In this document: positions 24,393 through 36,189 of the stretch, in pieces | Layout of the letters: each line of letters opens with the position of its first letter | Position numbering within the stretch: the first letter of the stretch is position 1 | Assembly (NCBI GenBank): GCA_022496805.1 | Contig: CM040093.1 | Coordinates: forward strand, 14,858,213 to 14,922,212 | Length of the DNA: 64,000 nucleotides | Origin: Pohlia nutans | Taxonomy: Eukaryota; Streptophyta; Bryopsida; Bryales; Mniaceae | Direction of reading: 5' to 3' | Notes under the pieces: model-generated | What the model saw: the letters and a program-made list of their open reading frames with translations, nothing else | Told to the model about the DNA's origin: nothing | The model's database searches: none | Translations under genes and position numbers: made by a program

Positions 24393-25004
24393 CCCCTAAA
24401 CGCGCCAAATGTCGTTTTTGGTAACATTGGATGATTGAAACTTGAAGGAGTTGTTTCTCCTTCATCTAATGTCAGATTACAATAAAAACTGTTAAGTTGG
24501 ATTCCAAATCAAGTCTAGTTTCTATAGTAAATATCTTACTTTAGACCAACGTGTTGTGAAAATTTGGCCAGCGTTTTAGTACAACAAGGTTTGGTTTTGG
24601 ACATTTTTGACTTTGTAAAACTTGGGCCATTCTTTTTTGACATTGCAAGGCCATTTTTGAACACATCAAAGTTTTTCTATGAGCTTTTTTGATACCAATG
24701 TTTTTTTAAGATGATGTACAACAACTTTGTAGTACAATGATATTTTATTGGAAAAGGTTTAGAAATAGCATTTCAACTTCAAAGTGCCAACAGTCAATTT
24801 GTAGAATCAGATTTTGATATTAAAACATACGATCTTCCAATCCATGAGGCTTTAAATGAGTTCAAATTTTATCCACATCCTCTACAACAAGTTTACTATA
24901 AGATTTTACGGTTGTGATTTCCATATATCACTTCAATTTATACCCATGGCACATCAAAAGCAATGATCTTTTGTGAATGAAAAAAGTCCCAGTCCTTTGG
25001 AGGT
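24393..25004 (+). mobile_element. TTAA-bounded element 1 of a chain
   Basis: TTAA (24389-24392) followed by CCCCTAAACGCGCC. The right end CCCAGTCCTTTGGAGGT abuts TTAA (25005-25008), which also starts the next element. No coding capacity. Confidence 0.7.
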
Positions 25005-25008
25005 TTAA

Positions 25009-25582
25009 CCCCTAAAGGACCGTAAGGCCCCCACGCGGCTTCTAGAACTAGAAAGTGAGGAAATTCGGGTTCTTGGGCTTTGAATTGTAGGATGAGCAGC
25101 AAAGAGACCCTGGCTCTTTTTGAGAGCCGAATCTGTCAGTACTTCTTGATCAGAAATTCATCAAGTGAGCGATTTTTGGTGATTTTTTTGAGTTGCACGG
25201 TGGGTATCTAGGTGTCACTTCAGATCCTTATATCTTCCTCATCACACCTCCAAATTACTTGAATTTTTTTACACATGTTTAAAATGATGATTTCTACTCA
25301 CAATAAAAATTTCAAAATTTTTGGAGCACTTTTGAACAATCCGATTTCAGCATGTGTACAAAATACCCCAAACAAGTTCCATCAATCTTCTCAACGGTGG
25401 CATTTTCTCAAAAATTGTGCGATTTTGTAGATCTTTTTTTCATAAAAAAATTACGTAAGTCTTCTTTAGTTTCAACGGTGCCGATCGTAAAAATTACCCC
25501 ACACTAATGAGGAATTGAGCTTGCTACAAGTGCTAGTCAAGAAAACAAGAGCTAAGTTCAACACCCCCCAGTCCTTTAGGGG
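25009..25582 (+). mobile_element. TTAA-bounded element 2 of the chain
   Basis: Starts CCCCTAAAGGACCG after the shared TTAA at 25005 and ends CCAGTCCTTTAGGGG before TTAA 25583-25586. 574 bp; its interior is the reverse complement of the next element (shared TCCTCACTTTCTAG and AAAATGCCACC blocks). Confidence 0.85.
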
Positions 25583-25586
25583 TTAA

Positions 25587-26165
25587 CCCCTACAGGACTA
25601 GGGGCAGTGTTTTTAGCTTAGCTCTTGTTTTCTTGACTAGCTCTTATAACAAGCTCGATTCCCCATTGGTGTGGGTTAATTTTGACAATCGGCACCGTTG
25701 AAATTAAAGAAGACTTACATAGCTTTTGTATGAAAAAAGAATCAACAAAATCGCACAATTTTTGAGAAAATGCCACCATTGAGAAGATTGATAGAACTCG
25801 TTTGGGGTATTTTATACATATGCTGAAATCGGATTGTTCAAAAGTGCTCCAAAAATTCTGAAATTTCTACCATGCATAATGATCATCATTTTGAACATGT
25901 GCAAAACATTTCACATAATTTGGAGATGTGAAGAGGAAGATATGAGGGTCTCAAGTGACGCCAAAATAGCCTCCTTGCAGTTCAAAAAAAATCACCAAAA
26001 ATTGCACACTTCATGAAATTTCGATCTAGAAGTACTCATAGATTTAGCTCTCAGAAAGAACCAGGGTCTCTTTGATGCTCACCTTACAACTTACGGCCCA
26101 ACAACTCGAATTTCCTCACTTTCTAGTTTCAGAAGCTACGTGGTGGCCTTGTGGTCCTTTAGGGG
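25587..26165 (-). mobile_element. TTAA-bounded element 3 of the chain (inverted copy of element 2)
   Basis: Starts CCCCTACAGGACTAG directly after TTAA 25583-25586 and ends TTGTGGTCCTTTAGGGG before TTAA 26166-26169. 579 bp. Together with element 2 it makes a ~1.16-kb inverted repeat centred on the shared TTAA. Confidence 0.85.
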
Positions 26166-26169
26166 TTAA

Positions 26170-28331
26170 TATCTCAATCAAAACGGAAAAGACAAAGAAT
26201 CTTGTCTTTTTTTGAAGTAGAAAAACAATTACAAAAAATAATAAATCTATAATAAATGTAGTGAATAGATGTGATGATAGGTGAGAATATATAAATATTT
26301 TGAAACTTAAGTTGTTCTAATAAGTTTTGTTTCCAAGGTGATAGGGACACTTATTCAATATTATAGGTGAAAAGAAAGGTCAACACATCTACGCCGGATA
26401 TTTAATTTGTTTTAGAAATATAAGATTCAACAAATGAAATGTTTGTAAATATTCTTCAATAATTTCTTTTTCACCATAATTTTTTTTTTAATAATAATTT
26501 TCTAAAACTTCTGACATTTATTTCTAAAAATAAATTCTACTGACCCTAACATCCGGGTGTTCTCATGGTACGGGTGAGTGAAAAAAGTAGTCCAAAGTAA
26601 TGGATTTTTGAAGAAAATGGACTTTGAAATTTTTCTAGTTAAATTTTCGTAAATGATGGATGTGTGAGATTTTGAAGATTTTGAAGATTTTGTACATATG
26701 ATGATTGAGTGAAACATGAAGTTTATATACCAAAAATAATGTGGAAAGGGTAAAAACCATTAAAATATTATTTTTGCGGCGAATGAGTTTTTTACATTTT
26801 TATTACAAATCAAATTTAATGCATCAAAGATGAATAATTTGATTTTTTTTATGGACATCATAATTAGATAAGAAATAAGCTCTAATTGAAATTATTTTCT
26901 AATTAAAGACATTTTTACCACTACATTCACTACATTCAATACATTCATTACTTCAGAAAGTAATACTTGCCCGATTTTGAGGCCTTTCATTCACCCATAT
27001 CATAAGAATGCCCATTCATCTACAATAGGTAGGTGATTTATAACCCTGGAGTAACAATATTCAAAGAACAAGTCAAAATGATTGATTCTCCTCTCGTTAG
27101 AGTGGATCTAGTAGAAAATACTTGGGCACCAAGAAACAATGCCATAGCATAATGCCCAAGCCCCAAAGCCCATATTGACACTAGTTCCAATATGGGCCTT
27201 AGCACCATGCTGTCGCTTTTCCTTGGTGCCCAAATCCGGTGCCTAAAGACATCCTTTCTACTACCGCAGCTAAGTAGCAATTCTGATACAAAAAATTCAA
27301 AAAATAAGTGACAAATTTTAGAGTAATTATTATTTAAAAAAAAAATTACATGCAAAAAAAGAATCTTCAAGAATATCTAGTGCTATTTTTAACAAAGCGC
27401 CAAATTCTTTTTGTGGTTTTAATAATTATTTGGCAGCTAAGTGCCGGAATAATAGTACCTAGTTACGGTACTAGTGGATAGATACCAAAAAAGAAAAAAC
27501 AATAACACTGCACAATTCATAAAATACTCATCTAGCCAAATTCTTGTACATGCTAAGTACATTCAAGAAATTATAGCAAATTGCAGTGAATTTGTAATGC
27601 CACTTCATAAATCGTAAATGTGCAATTTGAAATTGTAACACATGATTAGAGTTAACCGAAAAGAGTGTCTAAAAGTTGAAACTCACCTCACACTCACCTT
27701 AAACTCGTTTCTAGTTTATAAAGACTGCCAAACTAGTCTATTGTGGGTTGGAGAATAATCTAAAGTAAGGCCCTGCACCGCTAAGGGGGATGGAACTCGT
27801 GACCTCCCTGATGCTAGAAGAGAGTTCACACAAGTTCCCCCAAACCAATTTTGGGTGCTCATAACTTAAATCTTTGAGACTCATGATAAACAATGTATTG
27901 TACAATGCCCTAACAAAAAGATTGTCGCCTCTTTTATCCACCAATGAGATAATTGATTTAATTTGACACAAAATTTATATTATTTTAATAAAAATTTCAA
28001 TGTAAACCCTTATCTAACACTATTATAATCTATCATACCAAGTTTTAATTTCCAAAAATAGAATCTTGATTTTTGGTGTTTCACCTTATAAATTCATTTA
28101 AAACCCATTTATGATAGATTTTATGTTTGGTTTGGACCTACTAGTTAAAAACATAAAAATAAACAACTTTCTAATTAGAAGAAAATTAAAAAAACTTACA
28201 AAACTTCATATAAATGCACTTTAATATTGATTGTCGCCTATTACATTTGACTACTTCAAGCTCTACAACTACTTCATTGTCTACACTTCTATACACAAAA
28301 GTGATTGATGATCACTAAACTTGATTAATCT
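26170..28331. other. Gene-free AT-rich DNA with an element end
   Basis: GAGTTAACCGAAAAG at 27649 is the left terminus of the family at 47452 and 60215. GGAGAATAATCTAAAGTAAGG at 27750 resembles an inverted piece of its interior. No complete element and no gene recognised. Confidence 0.45.
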
Positions 28332-28540
28332 ATCAACGTGTGTGTCCACCCTTTGCTTTGATCACTACTTCCAATCTAGAAGGCACAACTCGAGGAGATT
28401 GTTTCGACAAATCAAATTCCATTCGCATTCAAGAATTTGCCTCAACTCCTCCAGATTTTGGGCAATACTTGGACCGTGTTGAACGGAATTTTTGAGGATC
28501 TTCTAAACATTCTCAATTGGGTTGAGATCCAGTGACATTT
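28332..28540 (-). pseudogene. Tc1-like transposase C-terminal relic
   Basis: Reading the minus strand: LDLNPIENV, a stop where Trp is expected, KILKNSVQHGP, NLEELRQILECEWN, then after a one-base shift VIKAKGGHTR-stop. DLNPIENVW is the third catalytic region of Tc1 transposases, and IKAKGGHT(R/K)Y is their near-invariant C-terminus. The stops and frameshift show it is dead. No inverted termini found. Confidence 0.8.
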
Positions 28541-30004
28541 GTTGATATAGTGATTAGTTCATCAAAATATTGTTGATATTTCTAACTTCATATGATATTT
28601 GCTATTGTCATGTCAATGAGTCATTAATGGTTGATGATTCACTAATTACAAGTCATCTACACTTGTTAAAGTTGACTAGTAATCTTTAAAAATTCTACTA
28701 CGTATCTTTTCTTGTTAGTTTTGAAGTTAAATGAAATATTTTTTTTTTTATATAATCATAAAATAACTTCAAATAATCTAGATTTTTGGTGGACAGTGAA
28801 TTTCACAATGAAAAACCAGATTGTGTAAAAAGAATCCCCAAAAAAATTATTTTGAAAATTTGACAGGTTTTCGTGATTTAGAAGGAAAGTCAGATTTTGA
28901 CCCACAAGATTTTAAAATGTAATAAAGTATTCAATATTTGGAATTTAAAAAAATCAAAAAGTGCACCAAAAACTAGATTTGATATTCTTTAAGTTTGGAA
29001 AATTTTATAAAGAAATCACGAAAAACGATGACTTGGCTTGTTATGAATACCAATTTTATAAATATCAATTTTATAAATATCAATTTTATGGCTGTGAATG
29101 ACAGGTGACAATGTTATTGTTAGAGCACTGTAATGTACAAGAAAGAATCCAAATGTGTACTAGAATGTTCACTTAATGACACCCCAAGGCTACTGCTTAA
29201 TAATGTTATGAAAGCCTTCAAACTTGCTTTGTGAATTCTAGAAAATGGTAGTTTGATTGAACTCTTTTAGTTCATCCAAAAATCCCAAGAGTCATGTAGA
29301 CTTATTGGAAAGAATGGCCCATTGGCCATTGAAATAGTTAAGCATTCATTATAAGTAATAATATCTAAGGTAAAGAACACTAGGAACCTTTGTGCAATTT
29401 TATTTTATTTTGTTTGAAATTTCCCCTAAATTTCCGGAATTCTATTTTTAGAAATATTTATTGCCGAACCTGCAATTATGGTCAAGTAATCCCATCTTCT
29501 TATCATCTCCATGAGCAACAACTTAATTGACCTTCAATTAGCAAAGTGAGTGTACCAGTAAGTATGACTTGGCTAAATGTCTACAACCACTCATCTTTGA
29601 ATGCAAATGGGGTTATCAATTGTCCCTTATAGTGGTCTAAAACCTCCCACTTTGAAATTGCATAAGAAAAAAATTGATCTCAATAGATTTGGCTCTTATA
29701 TCCAAAGTGTTCTCTTCTATACACCTCCAAAAGAATCACACCCCAATATCTGGTAAACTGCTTACAATGATGCAAAAAGTATCCTCTACCTTCTAACAAT
29801 GGTTCGATTCGCACCTGCCTGACCAATTACTGTTCTACTCAATCACCTAAAAATTGACTCAGTGCGACGAACACGTAATGGTTACTTTAAATAGAGGATG
29901 ATACACAACAGCACCATGAAGGAGAGTTTGATCAATGAAGAATCAGATGGTTTTTGTTTTTTTTTGTGTCTTTACAATCAGAGTGAGATGAGTCGCACCG
30001 CGAT
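28541..30004. other. Gene-free AT-rich DNA
   Basis: No gene and no paired termini seen. A short tandem of AATATCAATTTTATA-type units lies at about 29046-29090. Confidence 0.4.
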
Positions 30005-33000
30005 TTATGAGAGAGTTGTGCCACCTGAGCCTTGTTCCTCCTTCAGTGCCATGCATGGTTTAAGTGAACCAGATTCCGGCATTAGCACTTTGGCATCCCC
30101 ACTGGTGCCCTCTATGCTGACAGAATCAGGGGTGGCAGTACAAGCAGAGTCAGTTCTGGCAATGTCAATCACAGCTTCCTCCTCTACGGGCTGCGCACTA
30201 CTCCTTGTGACTGGCTCAACAGATGCAGCTGCCTCTGTCTCCTCAGATTGCAACCTCTTACGATACTCCTGCAACTCCTTTGTGTACCTCTCTTTGTCCT
30301 TCATTCCCTGCTCTTGATATGGCTGCAAAAAAAATGCAAAATTAGAACGGGCCCCAATACTTACATAATGTGCTTCAAAGTCCACAAATAAGAAAGATGG
30401 TAGATGTGGCATTCGCCGTTCAAGACCAACACCTCCACAGCGTTTTCAATCAAATTAGACCGATTCAAGAGCTTTTAGATAGCATCATAACGAAAATCTT
30501 TTCTATGATTCATGAAGAGATTTCCCCATGGTCACAATGATCATATGCAGGTCTCCATATAATCACCTGAAGATTATATGGAAGCCTCCATATAATCACT
30601 TGAGGATTATATGGAGAACTCCATATGATCATTGTAACCATAGGGAGATCTCTTCATGAATCATAGAAAAGATTTTCGTTATGATGCTATCTAAAAGCTC
30701 TTGAATCGGTCTAATTTGATTGAAAATGCTGTGGAGGTGTTGGTCTTGAACGGCGAATGCCACATCTACCATCTTTCTTATTTCACTGAAAAAGCACGTA
30801 CTGCACACTCACCAGTTTCTCGTGCTCGGTGAGAGAATTCCAAGCGTGGCCAACGATGCGGCTGAGCTCCAGACCAGTGACACCGGGATGCAAGGCTTTG
30901 TATTTAAAGGATTGCTCAGCAAAGAAGAAGTTGTAGCCTGTTCGGTTGGGCCGGGGTGCATTCGGGTCCCTCTTGAGAGTGTCCTCCTTGCGCGGCCGTT
31001 TGCGCCAGGAGCCACCGGCCTTGGCATCTGCTGAAGCATTTCGTGAAGCTTTGTCAGCTGTGTGATCGCCATAGTTTGGCACGTCAGCATGTTGGGGGTT
31101 CGGCCTCTGTGCTGGTGGCACGTGGTAGAGCACCCCCTGCAGCTTCTCTGTGCCCACCGTGACCGTCACCAGGTAGCCTTGGTCGAACTTGCCTTTGATA
31201 GCTCCCTGCGCCATCAGACCGATGGAGGACGCTGGATCCAGAACTGCTGAAAAAACACAACAAAATCCAGGGTAAGCATGATCGCCCATTTTTAGACTAC
31301 CTTACCTTTCGTTGGATCTTGTTGACAATTGAAAAAGGATTCCAACGCAATTTTGCGTGAGTTTTTTGGACACTATATGTCCTGGGGGTGCACTGTACTA
31401 AACTTGTACGAGTATACGTGAGTGCACAAGAGGGATATTAATTTGAACATTGCCATACTATGTATACTTACAATAAGCATATTTAGAGCTGAAAATATTG
31501 ACATATACTTACATTAAACATATATTTAGGGCGGAATAGATCTGTATACAAAGGTTTTTAGACATATAAACCCTTGTATACATGGGGGGTTTTAGATGGG
31601 TCAAGAACACACATGGTTCTCAAACATAATGTAGAGTGCACCTCCCGGGACTATATGAATGAATTATATACCCAAAAGCAACCCTGTTCAAAACCTGTAC
31701 CTTTTTGGCAGGAATTTGTAGTAGTTGCAATTAGGTGTAGTTACTTATTGTGATCAGGATGTGCCAAGAAAATCTAGTCAAGGATAAATGAAAATCCTTT
31801 AAATGACAATTTACTTATGTTGAGTTACAAATTAGCTTAATTCATGGTGTTGGACTGGTATGACATCTTTCTATACTGAAACCTTGGACAGTGGTTCATT
31901 CTAAAGACCCGTTTGAGGTTCACTATTTTTCATAATAACTTGAAGTCATTCATTTCACTGAATCACACGTCTTGTCAGCTCAGACGACACTAAAATTCCT
32001 TAATGGCATAGTAATTTAAAACTCCCCAAGTACAGTAATTCCAACGTCCTGAAAAAACCTTCCAAAACTAAAAAGCAAATCAATTAAAAAGACTGACCTG
32101 GCATTATCTGCATTGGCAAAATCTTTCTTTTCCTGATTGACTGCAAAGCTGGGTCACCGTCTGAAAGCGCGTATGTTTTGGCTGCTGAATAGACGCTTTT
32201 CTTTAATGGTCCAGGCATCCAAACTGCAACAAAAAAAACAAAAAAACATATAAGCGAATTGGTAGAACTGTAGAAATGGTGAATCATTAACAGATATATC
32301 AGATGCTATGAGAAAAAATTCATCCACTAGCAACCCAAATGCAACATTAGCTACACTAAAATTGTGATTTAGTGTCCAGTGAGAATTGATGTCTTTTATC
32401 ACAATTTGTTCAAAGGTTCAAAGGTGAGGAGAAATATTGTCCCTACAATACATAAGGGAGGTTTGTTGAATGTCCATACCTTGAGGTGGAACCAACGGAC
32501 CCTGCCTCCCGAAAAAGTATGCTTGTTCGAAGTAATAAAGAAGTCCCACGTAGTATTTTCGTACCATATATGAGCCGCTAGTAATGGCATCCGGGAAATT
32601 AAAAATGCTTGTCACCTCTCTCCATTTCCTGTCCTTGATTACCTGCATTACCCCAACATTGAAAGCCCGTTACTACTCATGAGGCTTGTGGTGTTTTGTG
32701 TGTACAATTGTACGTAGTTTAACTTGCGAAAAGAAAAAAGAAAAATGAGAGAATGGAAGCCCGTCAGTACATGTTGCTATGTCTCTCTACAACGCAAGAA
32801 CACTTCGTAGTGACAAAGACAAACTCATGGAGAGAAGATATGCAATAGATAATCAAGAGGTCCAAGGAGGTCCAAGACGGTTATCGGACACATAACATTC
32901 TAAAGAAAACCTAGTGTTCTTTCTTGTCTCTTGAGAACAACTAGGATCTTGTAGGTTGAAAACCTCTTGAAACCCAATCCTCAAGAGTGAGTAAAGAAGA

Positions 33001-36000
33001 CATTGCCTTTTTGTGACTTGCCACGCAGGCAGTACATCTTTGCCATGTTTACCCTTGCTTACCTACCATTACATTGGAATCACCAAAGGTTGTGACTTTA
33101 ATTATATTTCCCTCCTAAGTATCCTCCTATAGTTGTGTTGGTAATAAGATGTTCTTACTACCATCATCAATAGTTCATCACTTTTAATTTGTTTAAGTGT
33201 ACTTGTTCATTGTTTGAATACACTAACATGTTCACTAATTGAACATCATTGTCAAAACCTCTTACCACCCACACAACACTAGAATATTCAGCATGGATAT
33301 TAACCCCAAAAGGACAAATAAAGGACCTATGACAATAAGGGATTCTGAACAAAAATTATCCAACATCAAGAAAAATGTCATCCAAAGGTCATTGTTGGCC
33401 TTTGCACCCTTATTGGATTAAAAGTAAAAAAATTGAGAGTTACCATATAGAATGTTATGCACACACTCTCTTCTAGACTAAATCATCATCATAAGAGCAT
33501 CCTCTATGCGACATTGTAAAAGGGGTAGCATAAAGAGAAATGTGCGTGTGAGACACATCTTTCATTTGTGCCGCCCTTTTACAGACCCTTCCAAATCTTG
33601 GAGACCTAGAAGGAGGATAGGAGTTATAACTCTAGATCCTCCTCTTTTGCAACCGCAATGCACCATGTGGTAATGAAAGCAACATGAGAGGGTTATAAAA
33701 TAAGTCTAATGTCATCCACAAGAATCTAACCAATTTAACATTTATTCTAGGGTGCAATTCTTGACACCAAAATTAATTCCACTTGGAAAGCTCACAAATT
33801 GCATAAAATAAATGAAGTAAACATTGAGTAGAGTGGAATGTATTGTAGTACCTTCTCTAAACCTCCTCTATTTGTGACTTCTACGTAGAGAAGGTGAAGA
33901 TCAATGGAGATTCCTCCTAGAGGTGGAATTCTGCAGGGCAACACATTCATCAAGGCAATCAAAACTCAACTTATGAGAGCACCGTAATTAACACCTAAAT
34001 GACAGTAATTAACACCTAAATGACAAAGTAGCCCAAAATGGACCTCACGTATTTTTTATAAGCAGTTTTGAGTAGGCCACACGGAGACTTTCTTTTGTCC
34101 AATTTTATTTATTTTCTCATCAATACATGCAATGTTCTTCACTGATTCTGGTGATATAAAATTCAAACCCATTGAAATCATATCTTTTATGATAATATCA
34201 ATCATGAATCTTTGGTCTTTTAGGGGTCAAGTAGTCTCACATACAAAACATATAGGCAATACTTTTTATTGTACAATACCCAGCAATAAAGATGCATGAT
34301 TTCCTTTTGCAACTACTATAGGTTCCAAAATGCATGAAATCAAGAACCACTAGTGACATTTTCAATATCCGTCATTAAAAGAGGCATGTTTAAAATGAGA
34401 ACTTTAAACGCTTACATGGGTATTGATGAATGCTTTTTGAACGATTTCTACCATTTTATCCTTGTTTTTTGGTAGGAACCAAGTCTTTCACTCTCACTAA
34501 AGATCACTAAAGACGTTCTTTCAAAGATTTTCTATTGAAACTAAAAGGTTTCAATGATCATAAAGATGGGATTCAAAATGGCCTAAAAAGTCAAGTATCT
34601 TAATTGCCAACTATTGTACAGAAGTTAACAAGTCTGGCCATCATGTCTAATGAACGGTCAAAATAATACCTACAGGTTCAAGAAGCCTAAATTAGGCCTC
34701 ATGCTTTTTTAAGCAGTTTTGAGTAGGTCCTATGTGGACTTCTTTTCATCCAAATTTGTTTGTGTTATTTATTTATTTATTCCAATGCACGCAATATTCT
34801 TCACCAATCCCAGTGATATAAAATCTGGTCCATTCTGAACAATAATTTTCACAATATGATTGATTGAAATTTTTCATTTTAAAATCATGAATCCTTGGAC
34901 CTTTAGGGGATAAACATAAGCAGGGTACAGAATAATAAAATAGAAGAAACTACGATAGCCTAACAAAACGGCTTGGCAACCAATTCTCACAATCGACAAA
35001 CAATGAGCCACAACTCATTAAGAGATCACTAATCAAGAAAGGATTTTCTGGGAAGGAAAACAGTACCCAGCTAAGCTTTCTTGAAAGCTCTTCACCTCAG
35101 CAGCCCTTTCTTTGCCTTTTCTTCCCTTCTTCCTGCACCATGGAGGAAAAAAGGTTGTTCATGTAGAATCAGGTTGAAGAAATCTTTGAAAACTGAATAT
35201 TATTACAGAACATTCTAGAGCATTGTTGACCGCCCTGCCACCCTTTTCATTCCAATTGCAACATTGTGTGAAAAGATCTATGCCAAAAAATCAAACTATA
35301 TTTGCTCATATAATTCATTTCATGTTGTGTACAATGATCTCCTGAAACACTATGTATACTAAAGTACAAGGGTGTATTCAAATATGTTGCAATCAATTGC
35401 TTGTATGCAGAAATACATGCCAAGATGATACTAATAAACACCTTATTATGATTAAATGCGCTGGAAAAAGAAGCCTACATGAGCATTGTCCCCAGAACAA
35501 TGTGGAATTTGTTGAGCACTAAACCACTAGCTACTTGATAAAGCAAAATTCAAGATATGTAAACAGTGATTTTGATTAAACATAAACTGAGGGCTGGATA
35601 TGTAAACTGGTTGATAAATCTTCAGTTTATATCCTCAAAATTCTAACACAAAAAACAACAAAAAAAAGAGATGAGCATGATCAGGATAGGGAAAGAGAAG
35701 CGTAGTACGTGAGCCTTGTGCCGAGAACAGTGTGGAATTTGTTGAGCGCTTCAAAAAACAACTCTTTGTTAGCAAGCAGCTCCTCATGCTTATGAAAAGT
35801 GGAAGGGTAGTGCTGGCGAGCATACATGGAAACCCCAGGGATGCTGTTTGTATCTCTGGGGACTGTAACCACAGTAGCCCCATTGCCTGCAGGTTGTTGT
35901 ACCACTGTATAATTGATATTCTTCCACTCCAGTGGCTGCTGCTGCTGCAATGATACCCCATTCTCATGATCCACCTTCCACTGGCCCCCAGGCTCGCCAG

Positions 36001-36019
36001 CAGCCACAAGAGAGGACAT
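30005..36019 (-). CDS. ARID-HMG-box DNA-binding protein (plant HMGB9/10/15 type)
   Basis: Six exons, 36019..35709, 33930..33852, 32642..32480, 32223..32098, 31246..30813 and 30322..30005, join in phase into 476 residues. This family is found in plants and acts in the nucleus as an AT-preferring architectural transcription factor. ARID spans ~70-175: HYPSTFHKHEELL, FFEALNKFHTVLGTRL, then IPPLGGISIDLHLLYVEV with RGGLEK, then RKWREVTSIFNFPDAITSG and VRKYYVGLLYYFEQ. The conserved linker block GAIKGKFDQGYLVTVTVG follows at ~240. The HMG box (~320-395) has RTGYNFFFAEQ, HAWNSLTEHEKL and GMKDKERYTKELQEYRKRL. The tail is Glu/Ser-rich. Exon 2 is only 79 bp. A well-formed donor (GTGAGTATG at 37228..37220) marks a 5'-leader exon, so the first intron is in the 5' UTR. 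Introns hold hairpin elements and MITEs. Confidence 0.95.
30386..30783. repeat. 398-bp near-perfect inverted repeat in the ARID-HMG intron
   Basis: AAATAAGAAAGATGGTAGAT at the left meets its complement ending at 30783. The arms are ~190 bp and almost identical, and the centre is built from TCCATATAATC units. It fills most of the last intron (30323-30812). A young foldback/MITE-like insertion; the transcript would form a long hairpin. Confidence 0.9.
31380..31649 (-). mobile_element. hAT-type MITE, copy 1
   Basis: 8-bp duplication ACTATATG at 31372-31379 and 31650-31657. Inverted ends TCCTGGGGGTGCACTGTAC and, complemented, CCCGGGAGGTGCACTCTAC. 270 bp. The 8-bp duplication fits hAT. Lies in an ARID-HMG intron; a sister copy in opposite orientation is at 40324. 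Confidence 0.9.
33495..33583 (+). mobile_element. Harbinger-type MITE, right end lost
   Basis: TAA (33492-33494) then GAGCATCCTCTATGCGAC, continuing as a hairpin (GTAAAAGGGG ... CCCTTTTAC). The first 8 bases equal those of the autonomous Harbinger element. Close relative of 38517-38604. Confidence 0.65.
34013..34226 (+). mobile_element. TTAA-type MITE, family A, copy 3
   Basis: TTAA (34009-34012), degraded CACCTAAATGAC left end, family A body, right end TTTGGTCTTTTAGGGG with TCAA in place of TTAA. The leading ~20 bp is duplicated in tandem (GTAATTAACACCTAAATGAC at 33984 and 34005). ARID-HMG intron 1. Confidence 0.75.
34667..34909 (+). mobile_element. TTAA-type MITE, family A, copy 4
   Basis: Family A body with right end CCTTGGACCTTTAGGGG; both TTAA sites have decayed (right side reads ATAAAC). 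ARID-HMG intron 1. Confidence 0.7.
35462..35522 (-). repeat. Duplicate fragment of the ARID exon 1 end
   Basis: Minus strand reads ALNKFHIVLGTMLM then a GTAGGC donor-like site, matching 35692-35752 (ALNKFHTVLGTRL). The ~60-bp copy sits 230 bp downstream of the real exon end, in intron 1. No acceptor was identified for it. Confidence 0.75.
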
Positions 36020-36189
36020 AACAAATACTATCACCAAAAATCAATCAAAATTTAATTAACCTTGGTATTAACCCTTAATTTCTCATCAGCATCGCTCCTG
36101 CATGACCCCCAAAACCATATCAAACAATGCACAGATGGAAAATACTTTCCTTGCTTTGTAAATTCTTACCCCTGCTGCCTGAGAAGTGA

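Noticed and set aside
27038..27370. 110-residue frame on the minus strand
   Set aside because: No motif, poly-A/T-rich flank and no splice partners; not supported as a gene.
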